The notes under the pieces are model-generated. The model had not been told where the DNA came from and did no database searches. It was given only the letters and a program-made list of their open reading frames with translations. This document shows positions 35,882 to 45,864 of a DNA stretch of 64,000 nt, one piece after another. Within the stretch, counting starts at the first letter, position 1, and each line of letters opens with the position of its first letter. Position numbers and translations under genes: made by a program. The stretch comes from Phycisphaerales bacterium (GTDB taxonomy: Bacteria > Planctomycetota > Phycisphaerae > UBA1845 > Fen-1342), in the NCBI GenBank assembly GCA_022839625.1, contig JALHJL010000005.1:62001-126000 (forward strand). Reading direction: 5' to 3'.

Positions 35882-35908
35882 CGCCGCGCGGCGTACAGTG
35901 CGCCAAGT

Positions 35909-36002
35909 GTCCGTTGAAAAAGGGGAGTGGCTCCGCGCCGGTTGGCTTTCGCGGTAGCGCTGCATGGTTCTCTCGTGGTGCCTGTCCCCTTTTTCAACGG
36001 AC
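35909..36002. repeat. 94-bp interspersed palindromic repeat, copy 3
   Basis: Perfect 18-base arms GTCCGTTGAAAAAGGGGA and their complement bound a core nearly identical to the reverse complement of copy 1. It sits between the convergent ends of the diguanylate cyclase and VOC genes. Confidence 0.87.
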
Positions 36003-36043
36003 TGCCAAGTGCGAGACCAAACGGACGGGGCCGCTGCCGCCGA

Positions 36044-36424
36044 TCAGTCACCCAGGTGAACCGCCGACGTGTAGATCGAGTCCGCCGGGTACGCAATGAA
36101 CTCGATCCAGCGCTCGCCCGGGGCGGGGACATAGATGCTGCGCGTCCCGTCGCGGTGCGTGCGTATCTTCGGGCCGTGCTCGGCGGCCAGCCGCTCGAGA
36201 TCTTCGTCGCTGACCCGCCACGCGACGTGATCGGGATGGTGGCCCTGCTGAATGAAGGCCAGCTTGGAGCCGCCGACCTCGACAAACGCCCACGTCGCGT
36301 CCTGGTACAGCACCCGGCAGCCCGGAACCACGCGCTGATACCAGGCGACGGTTGCCGCGACGTCCGGCACCTGTTGGGCAACGTGGTCGAACGTCATGGA
36401 GCAGGCCGTTGTGGGGTCGGTCAT
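36044..36424 (-). CDS. VOC-family (glyoxalase/dioxygenase fold) protein
   Basis: The 126-residue protein is a single vicinal-oxygen-chelate unit pair. FDHVAQQVPDVAATVAWYQRV at the N-terminus supplies a likely metal-binding His, and the second half has PDHVAWRV and ends in RWIEFI with a Glu in the usual ligand position. Such proteins include methylmalonyl-CoA epimerase, glyoxalase I and dioxygenases; the short length and DHVA motifs resemble the epimerase/4-hydroxyphenylpyruvate dioxygenase-like group, but I would not assign a reaction. A GGAG precedes the ATG. Confidence 0.8.
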   Translation of the reverse strand: MTDPTTACSMTFDHVAQQVPDVAATVAWYQRVVPGCRVLYQDATWAFVEVGGSKLAFIQQGHHPDHVAWRVSDEDLERLAAEHGPKIRTHRDGTRSIYVPAPGERWIEFIAYPADSIYTSAVHLGD

Positions 36425-36576
36425 GCGGGGCTCCGTCCAAGAGGAAGTTTCACCGATTGTAGCGCGGCGCGGAGAAAATGACGGCGCACAGGCTTGTGTG
36501 CCGGCGGACGGCGTGGATGCCGGCGGGACCCGCCGTTGCTGCGGCCAGCCGGTGGAGCGCAGGCGCGAACGCCCGT

Positions 36577-37044
36577 TCAGCGCTTGCTGCGTCGCCCGTT
36601 GGTGCCCGCCTTGGCCTTCGGCAGATACGCACAGAGCGGCGAGCTCGGGTGGCTGGGGTCGATGAGCTTGCTGATCTTGCAGGCGCTGAACGCCTTCTCG
36701 ATCATCGCCAACCCATCGTCAAGCTGCTGGTGGAGCGGGCACAGCTCGGCGCGGTGGGCCTCGAACCCCAGCGGGCAGCTCTTGATGCGGCGCAACGGAT
36801 CGACCGCCTGGACCACCTCCCACATCGTGAGCGCTGCCGGCGAGCGGGCCAGCGTGAACCCACCGCCCAGGCCGCGCTGCGAGTGCAGCAGCCCGGCCCG
36901 GCTCAGGCCCTGGAGGACCTTCGCCAGGTAACCGGCGGGGACACGTGTTGCCTCGGCAATCTGCTGCGCCGTCAGTGCCTTCTCAGGATTCGCAGCCAAC
37001 CACACCACGGCCCGTAACGCGTACTCTGTCGTTTGACTGATCAT
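36577..37044 (-). CDS. Rrf2-family transcriptional regulator
   Basis: The 155-residue protein has the family's N-terminal winged helix (MISQTTEYALRAVVWLA; the recognition helix is in VPAGYLAKVLQGLSRAG) and the RGLGGGFTLAR wing. Three cysteines follow, in KSCPLG, ELCPLH and FSACKI, the number and region that hold a Fe-S cluster in members such as NsrR and IscR. It may therefore sense nitric oxide, iron-sulfur status or redox state. GGGAGAGG lies just before the ATG. The gene stands alone, so its targets are not evident. The last 20 residues are a basic tail. Confidence 0.9.
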   Translation of the reverse strand: MISQTTEYALRAVVWLAANPEKALTAQQIAEATRVPAGYLAKVLQGLSRAGLLHSQRGLGGGFTLARSPAALTMWEVVQAVDPLRRIKSCPLGFEAHRAELCPLHQQLDDGLAMIEKAFSACKISKLIDPSHPSSPLCAYLPKAKAGTNGRRSKR

Positions 37045-37187
37045 GCCACCTCTCCCTGTGGATATCCATGCCTATATACCCACGATAGCGCCTTTTTGGC
37101 GATCGTCAACTTGGGTCTACGGCAGCCTGCGGAATTGCTCGAATTGCGGTCCCGTGATCGGTATCGCGGGCCAGCACGCCGATGGGA

Positions 37188-38285
37188 TCAGGGTGCCAGC
37201 CACTCGGCGACGTCGTCGGATGCGCCCGTGCGGGCCAGACCCCTGGCGGCCTGGGCCATCCGGTGCCGTGCGTCCGGGTCGGCGGCTTGCTCAAGTGCCG
37301 CCCGCAGCGCCGGCGCGTTGACCTCCGGGCGGAGCCCATCTTCGAGGAGGATCGCCGCACCCGACTCCACGAGCACCCGTGCGTTGGCGTGCTGGTGCCG
37401 ATCGCGATGGTAGGGGTAGGGGAAGAGGATGCACGGCTTGCCCAGCGCGGTCAGTTCCGCCAGCGTCGACGCGCCGGCCCGCGACACCACCAGGTCAGCC
37501 GCGGAAAGCGCCAACGCCATCTCGGACGTGAAGCTCACGACCTCGGCCGGACTGTCGGCGGTCGCATATGCCGCGCGGACGGCCCCTTCGTCGGCCGGGC
37601 CGGTCAGGTGAAGGAGTTGCCACTCCGGATGGGACGCCTGGAAACCTGGCCACGCCCGCACGACCGCCTCGTTCACGGTGTGCGCCCCCTGCGAGGCCCC
37701 TGTGACGAGCAACACCGGGCGGGCCGGATCGAGCTCGAAGCGCCGCCGCCCGGCGGCCGGGTCCGCCGCTGTGAAGTCCGTCCGGATCGGGCAGCCCCAC
37801 GCCTGGCAGTTCGTGCCCGGCGGAAAGCAGGCCCGCGAAACCTCCCACTGAAGCACTACCAGGTCCGAGTATCGTGCCAGGTGACGGTTGGCCCGGCCGG
37901 GAATCGCGTCCGGGTTCAGGATCGCCGTGCGAATGCCCAGCGCGCGTGCCGCCACGACCGGCGGCCCGGCGGCGTAGCCTCCCAAGCCGAGAACAGCTTG
38001 CGGCCGTCGTGCCTGAAGGTACGCCCGCGCCGCCGAAACGCTCCTGCGCCACGACCACCAGAACCCGGGAAACCGCAGCGGATGGAGCGAAAACGGCCGC
38101 ACCGGCTGCTCAATCTGTTGGTACGACGTCGGTGCGAGCAGTTGGCGGTCCAGCAGTCGGTCGGTCGTGAAAAACGTGATCTCGGCTTCCGGCATGCGCC
38201 GCCGAAGTACGTCCGCGACCGCCAGGCCGGGAAAGAGATGGCCGCCCGTACCGCCGCCGGCAAAAACGAAGCGTGATGTGCTCAT
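37188..38285 (-). CDS. murG: MurG, lipid II-forming GlcNAc transferase
   Basis: MurG adds GlcNAc to lipid I on the inner membrane face, completing the peptidoglycan precursor. The 365 residues include the N-terminal GGGTGGH loop (10-16), GLGGYAAGPP and the C-terminal donor-binding SRAGASTLAEL. One odd point is NPDAIPGRANR, where most MurG proteins have an NEQN/QNxxPG-type sequence. The gene is not in a mur/fts cluster here; a polyprenyl synthase gene is upstream on the same strand, but 122 bases away. A TATGAT box (minus strand) ends eight bases before the ATG, suggesting a leaderless mRNA. Confidence 0.9.
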   Translation of the reverse strand: MSTSRFVFAGGGTGGHLFPGLAVADVLRRRMPEAEITFFTTDRLLDRQLLAPTSYQQIEQPVRPFSLHPLRFPGFWWSWRRSVSAARAYLQARRPQAVLGLGGYAAGPPVVAARALGIRTAILNPDAIPGRANRHLARYSDLVVLQWEVSRACFPPGTNCQAWGCPIRTDFTAADPAAGRRRFELDPARPVLLVTGASQGAHTVNEAVVRAWPGFQASHPEWQLLHLTGPADEGAVRAAYATADSPAEVVSFTSEMALALSAADLVVSRAGASTLAELTALGKPCILFPYPYHRDRHQHANARVLVESGAAILLEDGLRPEVNAPALRAALEQAADPDARHRMAQAARGLARTGASDDVAEWLAP

Positions 38286-38293
38286 GAGGCGGC

Positions 38294-38299
38294 ATCATA
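38294..38299 (-). promoter_or_regulatory. -10-like box for a leaderless murG start
   Basis: TATGAT on the minus strand ends eight bases before the murG ATG, and no Shine-Dalgarno lies between. Confidence 0.45.
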
Positions 38300-38407
38300 G
38301 CGGGCGGCAGGCATGCAGCCACGCCGGCGCGCGCGAACCACAATGTCCCGGTTCGTGCGCGGCATGGTCAGGCGTGTCCCGCTGTCTCCTGCGCCGATGC
38401 CCGGTCC

Positions 38408-39418
38408 CTACAGCCGCCGGGTGACCACGAACTCGGCCATCGTGCCCAGGCTGTCCCGCGCCGGGGACGGGGGTAGCTCGGACAACGCGGCGCGGGCCGA
38501 CGCGCTGTACTCGTGCGCCACGGCCTTGGCATAGGCGATGCTCTCGGAATCCCGGATCAGGGCGGCAATCTGGCGGCCACGCGGGGGTTCGCTGCTCCGC
38601 AGCAACGCCAGGAGCCGTTCGCGCTCGCCGGCCGAACCAACGCGAAGGTAGTGGATGAGCGGCAAGGTCAACTCGCGCTCCAACACGTCCCGCCCCAGCG
38701 ACTTGCCCACTTCGGCCTCGTCGCCGATGAGGTCCAGCAGATCGTCCGCGATCTGAAAAGCCAGGCCGAGCGCGTGACCGAACGCCCGCAGGCGGCGGAC
38801 CGTCGCCTCGTCCGCGCCGGCGTACCGTGCCCCCAGGTGACAGCAGGTCTCCACGAGCGCGGCCGTCTTGCGGCTGATGATGTCCAGGTACTCGGCCTCG
38901 GTCAGCTCGAAGTTGCCGCGGTTGGCCACCTGCATCATCTCGCCTTCGCAGACGGTGATCGCGGTCTGGCCCACCAGCCGTGCGGCGAACTGCGAATCGA
39001 GGCTGCTGCACAGGTGGAATGCGTGGCTGTAGAGCAGGTCCCCCGTCAGCACCGCCTGCCCATTGCCCCACAGACGGTTGACGGTGGCCGCCCGCCGCCG
39101 AATGTCGGCCTCGTCCAGCACGTCGTCGTGAACGAGCGTGGCGATGTGCACCAGCTCGACGACCGCCGCCAGCGTGTGGTGCTCCGGCCGGACGCCGCCG
39201 GCGGCCTGCGCGGACAGCAGCAGCAAGGCGGGCCGGAGCAGCTTTCCGTGAAACTGCCCGACGTGATGATACAGGTCGCTGATGAGCGTCTGGTCGCAGA
39301 TCAGCTCATCCGCCAGCAGCCGCCGGCTGTGTTCAAGGTGCTCCGCCACCGGGGCGTAGAGTTCCGCCAAGCGCACGGTGCCTGGTTGACCGCCTGCACG
39401 CACGATGGGTCTCCACAC
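38408..39418 (-). CDS. Polyprenyl diphosphate synthase (trans-type)
   Basis: The enzyme extends an allylic diphosphate with isopentenyl diphosphate units, probably to the side chain of a quinone. It is 336 residues. The first aspartate-rich motif is LVHDDVLDEADIRR (about 94-107) and the second is IADDLLDLIGDE (about 221-232), both intact; GKLLRPALLLL near residue 58 is also conserved. Small residues just before the first motif suggest a long-chain product such as octaprenyl diphosphate, which would fit the Fe-S quinone enzyme at 10.7 kb. The GTG start at 39418 is uncertain; later GTG codons would shorten it by 5-13 residues. Confidence 0.9.
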   Translation of the reverse strand: MWRPIVRAGGQPGTVRLAELYAPVAEHLEHSRRLLADELICDQTLISDLYHHVGQFHGKLLRPALLLLSAQAAGGVRPEHHTLAAVVELVHIATLVHDDVLDEADIRRRAATVNRLWGNGQAVLTGDLLYSHAFHLCSSLDSQFAARLVGQTAITVCEGEMMQVANRGNFELTEAEYLDIISRKTAALVETCCHLGARYAGADEATVRRLRAFGHALGLAFQIADDLLDLIGDEAEVGKSLGRDVLERELTLPLIHYLRVGSAGERERLLALLRSSEPPRGRQIAALIRDSESIAYAKAVAHEYSASARAALSELPPSPARDSLGTMAEFVVTRRL

Positions 39419-39571
39419 GGCCGCCCTGCCTTTCTCTGGAGTGTTGGCGGCGGCCCGCGCGATGTCCAGTGCGCCTTGAATGTTTCATAACGACTGAAAA
39501 CGGCCCCGCCCCCCAGTGCTGAGACGTCGGCCGGCGACCCGCCCTCCGGTCTTGCCTTCGCGGTCGCAGAA

Positions 39572-40861
<1,290 letters not shown>

Positions 40862-41187
40862 CGTTCATGCTCCTGAGTTCGCATCGATGCGGAGGCCTAC
40901 GGACGGATGATAGTCGCTGGGCAACAATCAGTCGTCCGGGCCGCGGACATAAAGCACGAGGAACGACAGGCTGGACTTTGGGAACTTCCGGGAGCGGTAA
41001 CGGGACGAGGGGACCGCGGTGCACTGTTTTGACATACTCCAAGATTCCCCCTATCCTTACTACTGCGCGGAACAGATTTTGCCAGCGGCCGGATTCGAGC
41101 CCTCTCTTCCTCCGGCTCAGCTCGCGCGAGCCCGAGTGTCCGACCCGCATCGGCGGTTCCTGCCCGCGGTAACGGACCACAGTAGCC
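40862..41187. other. Divergent intergenic region, 326 bp, between icd and rpoN
   Basis: It contains a good plus-strand sigma-70-type promoter (41029-41057) leading to rpoN with a leader of about 125 bases. I see no small gene; the leader has no obvious strong hairpin. Confidence 0.6.
41029..41057 (+). promoter_or_regulatory. Sigma-70-type promoter for rpoN
   Basis: TTGACA (41029-41034) and TATCCT (41052-41057) are spaced by 17 bases and point to rpoN at 41188. Confidence 0.68.
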
Positions 41188-42666
41188 GTGTCCCAGATTC
41201 TCTCCCAGATACCGCGCCAGCTCCTGCAACAGCAGCAGCGACTCACGCCGCAGCTCATCCAGGCCATGGACATCCTCCAGCTCAGCACCCTGGCGCTGGA
41301 GTCGCGTATCGCCCAGGAGTTGGACGCAAACCCCGCCTTGGAGCTGATGCCCGGTGATGAGGACGTACTCGCGGTGCAGCCCGAGGACGAGGACGAGGCG
41401 CCCTCCGGCGAGCGGGCCCTGGTCGTGGATGACCGGAGCCCGGAAGAGTTTGAGCGCCTGGACGCCCTGGTGCGCGAGTACGACTGGCTGGACGACGAGG
41501 ACGGGTACCGCGGCACGCGCTCACGCGCCCGCAGCGTCGAGGAGGCCGACAACAAGCAAGACGCGATGGCGAACACCCCCGCGCGACCGATCACGCTCCA
41601 GGAACACCTGCTGCGGCAGTGGGATTTCGCCGAGGTGGACGCACGCACGCGCGTCATCGGCCAACGGATCATTGAGCACCTGGACGAAGCCGGGCGGCTT
41701 GCGACTCCGCTGGAGGAGCTTGCTTCCGACCTGGATCCGGCACCCGGCGCCGGCGAGCTGGCCGCGGCCCTGGCCGAGGTGCAGAAGCTCGATCCGCCGG
41801 GCGTTGCGGCGCGCTCGGTCCAGGAGTGCCTGCTGCTGCAATTGGCCGCCCTGCCGGGCGACAATACGCTCGAGACCCGCATCATTCGCGAGCACTTCGA
41901 GGACTTGCAGAAGAACCGGCTGCCGGCTGTCGCCAAAGCGCTCGAAGTGGACCTCGACGAAGTCAAGGCGGCGATTCAGGTCATCGCCACGCTGTCCCTG
42001 CATCCCGGCGCGGACGTGGTGGCCCGGCCTCCGCCGCCCATCGTTCCGGACGTTCTGGTGGAGTACAACGAGAAGGAAGACCGGTACGACGTGCAGCTGG
42101 CGCGCGGCAACACGCGCGAGCTTCGCATCTCGCCGGAGTTCCGCGAGTTGCTCGAACGCTCGCGTAGCGACAAGCAAACGCGCGAGTTCGTCCGGCAGAA
42201 GATCGAGGCGGCCGGCGCGATCGTCGATGCCGTCCGCTATCGCCGCGAGCGGCTGCTGGATGTTGCCCGGGCCGTCGTGGAGGCGCAGCGGGATTTCCTG
42301 GACCGCGGCGAGCAGCACCTCAAGGTGCTGCGGATGAGCGACCTCGCCGTCCAGTTCAATTGCGATCCCTCCACGATCAGCCGGACCGTCGACGAGAAGT
42401 ACATGCAGACGCCGCGCGGCATCTACCCGCTGCGGCGCTTCTTCACCGGCGGGGCCGAGACGGACGACGGCGAGAACCTGAGCTGGGCGAGCATCAAGGC
42501 CAAGGTCGAGGAGATCATCGCCGCCGAAGACAAGTCCAATCCGCTGAGCGACGATGAGATCGTCGAACGCCTGAGGGCGGCCGGAACCGTAATCAAGCGG
42601 CGTACCATCGCCAAGTACCGCGCACAGCTTGGAATCCCGACCGCCCGCCAGCGGCGACAATACTGA
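41188..42666 (+). CDS. rpoN: RNA polymerase sigma-54 factor
   Basis: Sigma-54 directs transcription that requires enhancer-binding ATPases. The 492-residue protein starts with a Gln- and Leu-rich region I (about 8-50: QLLQQQQRLTPQLIQAMDILQL) that binds activator, followed by an acidic region II (51-130) and the core-binding and DNA-binding regions. The RpoN box near the end, RRTIAKYR, matches the conserved ARRTVAKYR. The GTG at 41188 is the only start giving the expected N-terminus. No hpf-, ptsN- or lptB-type neighbours, common elsewhere, are present. No sigma-54 activator is encoded in the window. Confidence 0.95.
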   Translation: MSQILSQIPRQLLQQQQRLTPQLIQAMDILQLSTLALESRIAQELDANPALELMPGDEDVLAVQPEDEDEAPSGERALVVDDRSPEEFERLDALVREYDWLDDEDGYRGTRSRARSVEEADNKQDAMANTPARPITLQEHLLRQWDFAEVDARTRVIGQRIIEHLDEAGRLATPLEELASDLDPAPGAGELAAALAEVQKLDPPGVAARSVQECLLLQLAALPGDNTLETRIIREHFEDLQKNRLPAVAKALEVDLDEVKAAIQVIATLSLHPGADVVARPPPPIVPDVLVEYNEKEDRYDVQLARGNTRELRISPEFRELLERSRSDKQTREFVRQKIEAAGAIVDAVRYRRERLLDVARAVVEAQRDFLDRGEQHLKVLRMSDLAVQFNCDPSTISRTVDEKYMQTPRGIYPLRRFFTGGAETDDGENLSWASIKAKVEEIIAAEDKSNPLSDDEIVERLRAAGTVIKRRTIAKYRAQLGIPTARQRRQY

Positions 42667-42687
42667 ATCGCGGCCCGGGGGCCAGGT

Positions 42688-42781
42688 GTCCGTTGAAGTA
42701 GGGGACTGGCTCCGCGCCCGTGGGCTTTCGCGGCAGCGCTGCGTGGGTCTCTCGCGGGGCCTGTACTCATTTTCAACGGAC
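42688..42781. repeat. 94-bp interspersed palindromic repeat, copy 4
   Basis: The left arm GTCCGTTGAAGTAGGGGAC and a diverged right arm ending in TTTTCAACGGAC bound a core close to copy 3. It fills the gap between the convergent rpoN and galE genes and ends two bases from the galE stop codon. Confidence 0.83.
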
Positions 42782-42783
42782 TG

Positions 42784-43770
42784 CTATGTCCCGTACCCTC
42801 CGGGGTGGGAACTGTGCCACCGCCACGCGCTGGCGACGATCTCGCGAAGCTCGAGATGCCGCGGAAGCCAGCCGAGCGCGTGCCGGATGCGGCCGGCGTC
42901 GGCGAACAGCATGGGCGGATCGCCGGGCCGCCGCTCGACCGCCAACGTGGGGATCGCGTGGCCGGTGACCTCGCGGGCCGCCGCGATGATCTCCAGCACG
43001 CTCGTGCCCCGGCCAGTGCCGACGTTGTAGGCCTCAGCACGGCCCGGCGTGCAGCTCTCCAGCGCCAGGAGGTGGGCCTCGGCCAGGTCATCCACGTGGA
43101 TATAGTCGCGGATGCACGTGCCGTCGGGCGTTGGATAGTCGGTGCCGAAGATCGGAACGCTTTCGCGCTGTCCGAGCGCGACCTGGAGCACGATGGGGAT
43201 GAGGTGAATCTCCGGGTCGTGGTCTTCGCCAAGCGTCCCGTCGCTTGCCGCACCGGCCGCGTTGAAGTACCGCAGCGCGACCGCGCCGAGCCCCCACGCC
43301 GCCGCCGAATGCTCGAGCATCCACTCCACGGCCAGCTTCGTGTTGCCGTACGGGTTGATCGGGTTCTTCGGCTGGTCCTCACGGATCGGCACATCCTCCG
43401 GCACGCCGTAGACGGCACACGAGCTGCTGAATATGAAGCGGCGGACGCCGTGCCGCTGCATGCAGTGCAGGAGGTTCAGCGTGTGGGCGACGTTGTTCTG
43501 CCAGTACTTCAGCGGTTCGAGGACCGACTCGCCGACGTTGAGCAGCGCGGCGAAGTGCATGGCGGCGTCGAAGCGGCCGGCCTGGAAGACGTCGGCGAGC
43601 TTGGCGGTGTCGGCGAGGTCACCTTCGACGAACCTCGCTTTCGGGTCGATGGCCGGCCGATGCCCGGCGCTGAGGTTGTCGTACACGGTGACCTCGTGCC
43701 CCGCGGCGACCAGCCGCCGCACGCAATGGCTGCCCACGTATCCCGCTCCGCCGGCGACGAAGATCTTCAT
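42784..43770 (-). CDS. galE: UDP-glucose 4-epimerase
   Basis: GalE interconverts UDP-glucose and UDP-galactose for polysaccharide synthesis. The 328 residues form a short-chain dehydrogenase-type fold with the NAD motif GGAGYVG (7-13), FSSSCAVYG with the catalytic Ser/Thr region, and the catalytic Y-x3-K in NPYGNTKLAVE. RYFNAAGA and IRDYIHVDDL are diagnostic for GalE. The ATG at 43770 is preceded by GAGGAGG. The frame stays open for another 650 bases upstream only because the adjacent repeat array lacks stops. The array (43861-44330) lies directly on its 5' side and might influence expression. Confidence 0.93.
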   Translation of the reverse strand: MKIFVAGGAGYVGSHCVRRLVAAGHEVTVYDNLSAGHRPAIDPKARFVEGDLADTAKLADVFQAGRFDAAMHFAALLNVGESVLEPLKYWQNNVAHTLNLLHCMQRHGVRRFIFSSSCAVYGVPEDVPIREDQPKNPINPYGNTKLAVEWMLEHSAAAWGLGAVALRYFNAAGAASDGTLGEDHDPEIHLIPIVLQVALGQRESVPIFGTDYPTPDGTCIRDYIHVDDLAEAHLLALESCTPGRAEAYNVGTGRGTSVLEIIAAAREVTGHAIPTLAVERRPGDPPMLFADAGRIRHALGWLPRHLELREIVASAWRWHSSHPGGYGT

Positions 43771-43860
43771 GTCTGCCTCCTCGTTGCACGCGAAGCATAG
43801 AGGCAGGTATTCGTGTGTGCCATGCCAAGACTGCGGATGCGGGCCGCTGATGCGGGGCCC

Positions 43861-44330
43861 CGCGGGTGCGTGAATCTCCCCGCTGGTGCGAGAATCCCTT
43901 CTCGCACCCACGGCCGCGCGAATCCCCCGCTGGTGCGTGAATCTCCCCGCTGGTGCGTGAATCCCTTCTCGCACCCACGGCCGCGCGAATCCCCCGCTGG
44001 TGCGTGAATCTCCTCGCTGGTGCGAGAATCCTTTCTCGCACCCCCGGCGCCGGGAATCCCTCGCTGGTGCGTGAATCCTTTCTCGCACCCACGGCGCCGA
44101 AACCCGCCAAACTCCCCTCGCTGGTGCGAGAATCCCTTCTCGCACCCACGGCCGCGCGAATCCCTCGCTGGTGCGTGAATCCTTTCTCGCACCCACGGCG
44201 CCGAAACCCGCCAAACTCCCCTCCTCGCTGGTGCGAGAATCCTTTCTCGCACCCACGGCCGCGGGAATCCCCCGCTGGTGCGTGAATCCTTTCTCGCACC
44301 CACGGCGCCGAAGCCCGCCAAACTCCCCTC
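43861..44330. repeat. Array of about 11 hairpin-forming repeat units upstream of galE
   Basis: Units start with CGCTGGTGCG (first copy CGCGGGTGCG) at 43861, 43881, 43928, 43948, 43995, 44015, 44062, 44119, 44166, 44226 and 44273. Unit lengths are 20, 47, 20, 47, 20, 47, 57, 47, 60, 47 and about 58, so short units alternate with longer ones. Eight longer units contain the arms GGTGCGAGAA (or GGTGCGTGAA) and TTCTCGCACC around a TCCC or TCCT loop. On the minus strand, the galE strand, the loops read GGGA or AGGA. There are no unique spacers, so it is not CRISPR. Confidence 0.9.
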
Positions 44331-44808
44331 TTGCGTGCCGATTCCAGGCCTCCAACTTGCCCCTGCCCAAGCGCGCACCCATTCTCTCTTGTGTGCGCCC
44401 GAGTCCATCACGTTCCCACGTCCCCACCTTCCCACGCCGTCACTTCGTCGCTTCGCCACGCAACTCGGTACTCGCTATTCGCACTTCGGGGCCTTCCCGC
44501 CTTCGCGTTGGCACGCTCCCTTGGCAACCTTCGAACATTGCCAACCTGCACCCGCTCCCGCGGGGCCGCCGAAACCGCTCCCCAGCCCCGCGACGCGAAG
44601 ATTGCCAACCGGGCTAGCCATCTTGGCAATGTTCGATCGCCACCCTCGCAATCGCCCCTCCCCCGCCGGCTGGCGAGGCAGCGGGCGCTTCGACTGCGGT
44701 CGGACGCCGGACACGGAGGTCCGGCGCTACAGGCGGTCGGACGCCGGGTACCCGCCACGGCGGGCAGGTCGCTACGGGCGACTTGCTGCGGCGAGCTCAG
44801 CCCCGGCG
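44331..44808. other. Non-coding region with scattered inverted repeats
   Basis: Between the hairpin array and the end of ada I see no gene. A 13-base inverted repeat (CGAACATTGCCAA at 44532-44544, complement at 44623-44635) and further TTGGCA/TGCCAA half sites occur in the middle. Two copies of CGGCGCTACAGGCGGTCGG (44723-44741 and 44804-44822) and the 26-bp palindrome (44705-44730) are at the right. Confidence 0.65.
44705..44730. repeat. 26-bp palindromic repeat (copy 2)
   Basis: The sequence is identical to the element at 348-373, where it is embedded in a coding gene. Here it is in non-coding DNA near the 3' end of ada. Confidence 0.8.
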
Positions 44809-44822
44809 CTACAGGCGGTCGG
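44804..44822. repeat. 19-bp repeat spanning the ada stop codon
   Basis: CGGCGCTACAGGCGGTCGG also occurs at 44723-44741. Read on the minus strand it supplies the last codons and the TAG stop of ada. Confidence 0.65.
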
Positions 44823-45864
44823 GCGCTCGCCGTTCAAGGTCCAGCAGGAACTGCTTCCGCCACAGGCCGCCGCCGTAGCCGCCCAACTCCCCGCTCTTGT
44901 TCACCACGCGATGGCAGGGAATCACGATCGCGATGCGGTTGCGGTGGTTCGCCGACCCGACGGCACGTTGCGCACCCGGCCGGCCGATCCGCCGCGCGAG
45001 CTCCTCGTACGACGCGGTCTCGCCGTACGGAATTCGCAGCAGTTGCTCCCAGACGGCCCGTTGAAAGGGCGTGCCCGCGTACGCGAGCTTCACGGTGAAG
45101 CGCCGGCGTTGGCCCGCGAAGTACTCCGCCAGCTCGGCGCGGAGCTGCTCCAGCGGCTCGTTGCTGCCGGGGGCGACGGCGCAGCCAAACAGCTTCTGCA
45201 ATTGGGCCGCGTGCGCCGCCGGCCGCGCGCTGTCGGCGAACTCCAACATGCAGACGGCGTCGGGCGTGGCCGCGGCCACCAGCGGCCCCAGCGGGCTCTC
45301 CAGGGTCCGGGTCACGATGCACGCGACGCCGCGGCAACGGCCCGGCGGCTTGCCGAAGGCACGGCCGAATGCCTCGCGAAACCCGCTGTCGGAGCCGTAT
45401 CCGTGGTCGTGGCCGACGCCGGCGAGGTCCGCCCCACGGCCGATCGCGGTCAGCGCATGGCCCAACCGCCGGACGCGATGGTAGGTCTGAAACGTCATGC
45501 CATAGCACCTCTTGAAATAGCGCCGCGCTCGCGCCGGATCGATCCCCATCGCGCGCAGGTCAGCGTCTCGGACGCGCTCGGCGGGCGCCGTATCCACCCG
45601 CGCGAGGAGCTGCCGAATCCAGGCGGGCGCACGCCCGTCCGTCTCCAGCGGCCGGCAACGCCGGCATGGACGATAGCCGGCCAGCAGCGCCTCGCGCGGG
45701 GTGTTGAAGAACCGGACGTGGCTGGGCCGCGGCTTGCGGGCCGGACACGTGGGCCGGCAGAAGATGCCGGTCGTGCGGACGCCGACAAAGAAGATGCCGT
45801 CGTACGATGTGTCGCGGCGGAGATAGGCCCGCTGCATCTCGCGTTGTGAGGGTTGTCTGGGCAC
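44809..45864 (-). CDS. ada: Bifunctional DNA alkylation repair protein and regulator Ada
   Basis: Ada removes methyl groups from DNA phosphotriesters and O6-methylguanine and, when methylated, activates alkylation-response genes. The 351-residue protein is complete. The zinc site has Cys36, Cys40, Cys67 and Cys70 (FCRPTC and PCRRC), Cys36 being the methyl acceptor. An AraC-type helix-turn-helix follows (about 85-180), then the methyltransferase domain with the active-site P-C-H-R-V and Cys317. The GTG at 45864 is used; an ATG at 45837 is a possible start. A TATCCT box ends six bases before the GTG. The stop codon lies in a repeat. Confidence 0.92.
   Translation of the reverse strand: MPRQPSQREMQRAYLRRDTSYDGIFFVGVRTTGIFCRPTCPARKPRPSHVRFFNTPREALLAGYRPCRRCRPLETDGRAPAWIRQLLARVDTAPAERVRDADLRAMGIDPARARRYFKRCYGMTFQTYHRVRRLGHALTAIGRGADLAGVGHDHGYGSDSGFREAFGRAFGKPPGRCRGVACIVTRTLESPLGPLVAAATPDAVCMLEFADSARPAAHAAQLQKLFGCAVAPGSNEPLEQLRAELAEYFAGQRRRFTVKLAYAGTPFQRAVWEQLLRIPYGETASYEELARRIGRPGAQRAVGSANHRNRIAIVIPCHRVVNKSGELGGYGGGLWRKQFLLDLERRAPDRL

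Noticed and set aside
43861..44330. Possible CRISPR array
   Set aside because: Units are near-identical throughout with no unique spacers, unit length varies, and no cas genes are present.
43771..44427. Open reading frames through the hairpin array, including an N-terminal extension of galE
   Set aside because: The frames are open only because the repeat lacks stop codons; GalE begins at its conserved N-terminus at 43770 with a good ribosome binding site.
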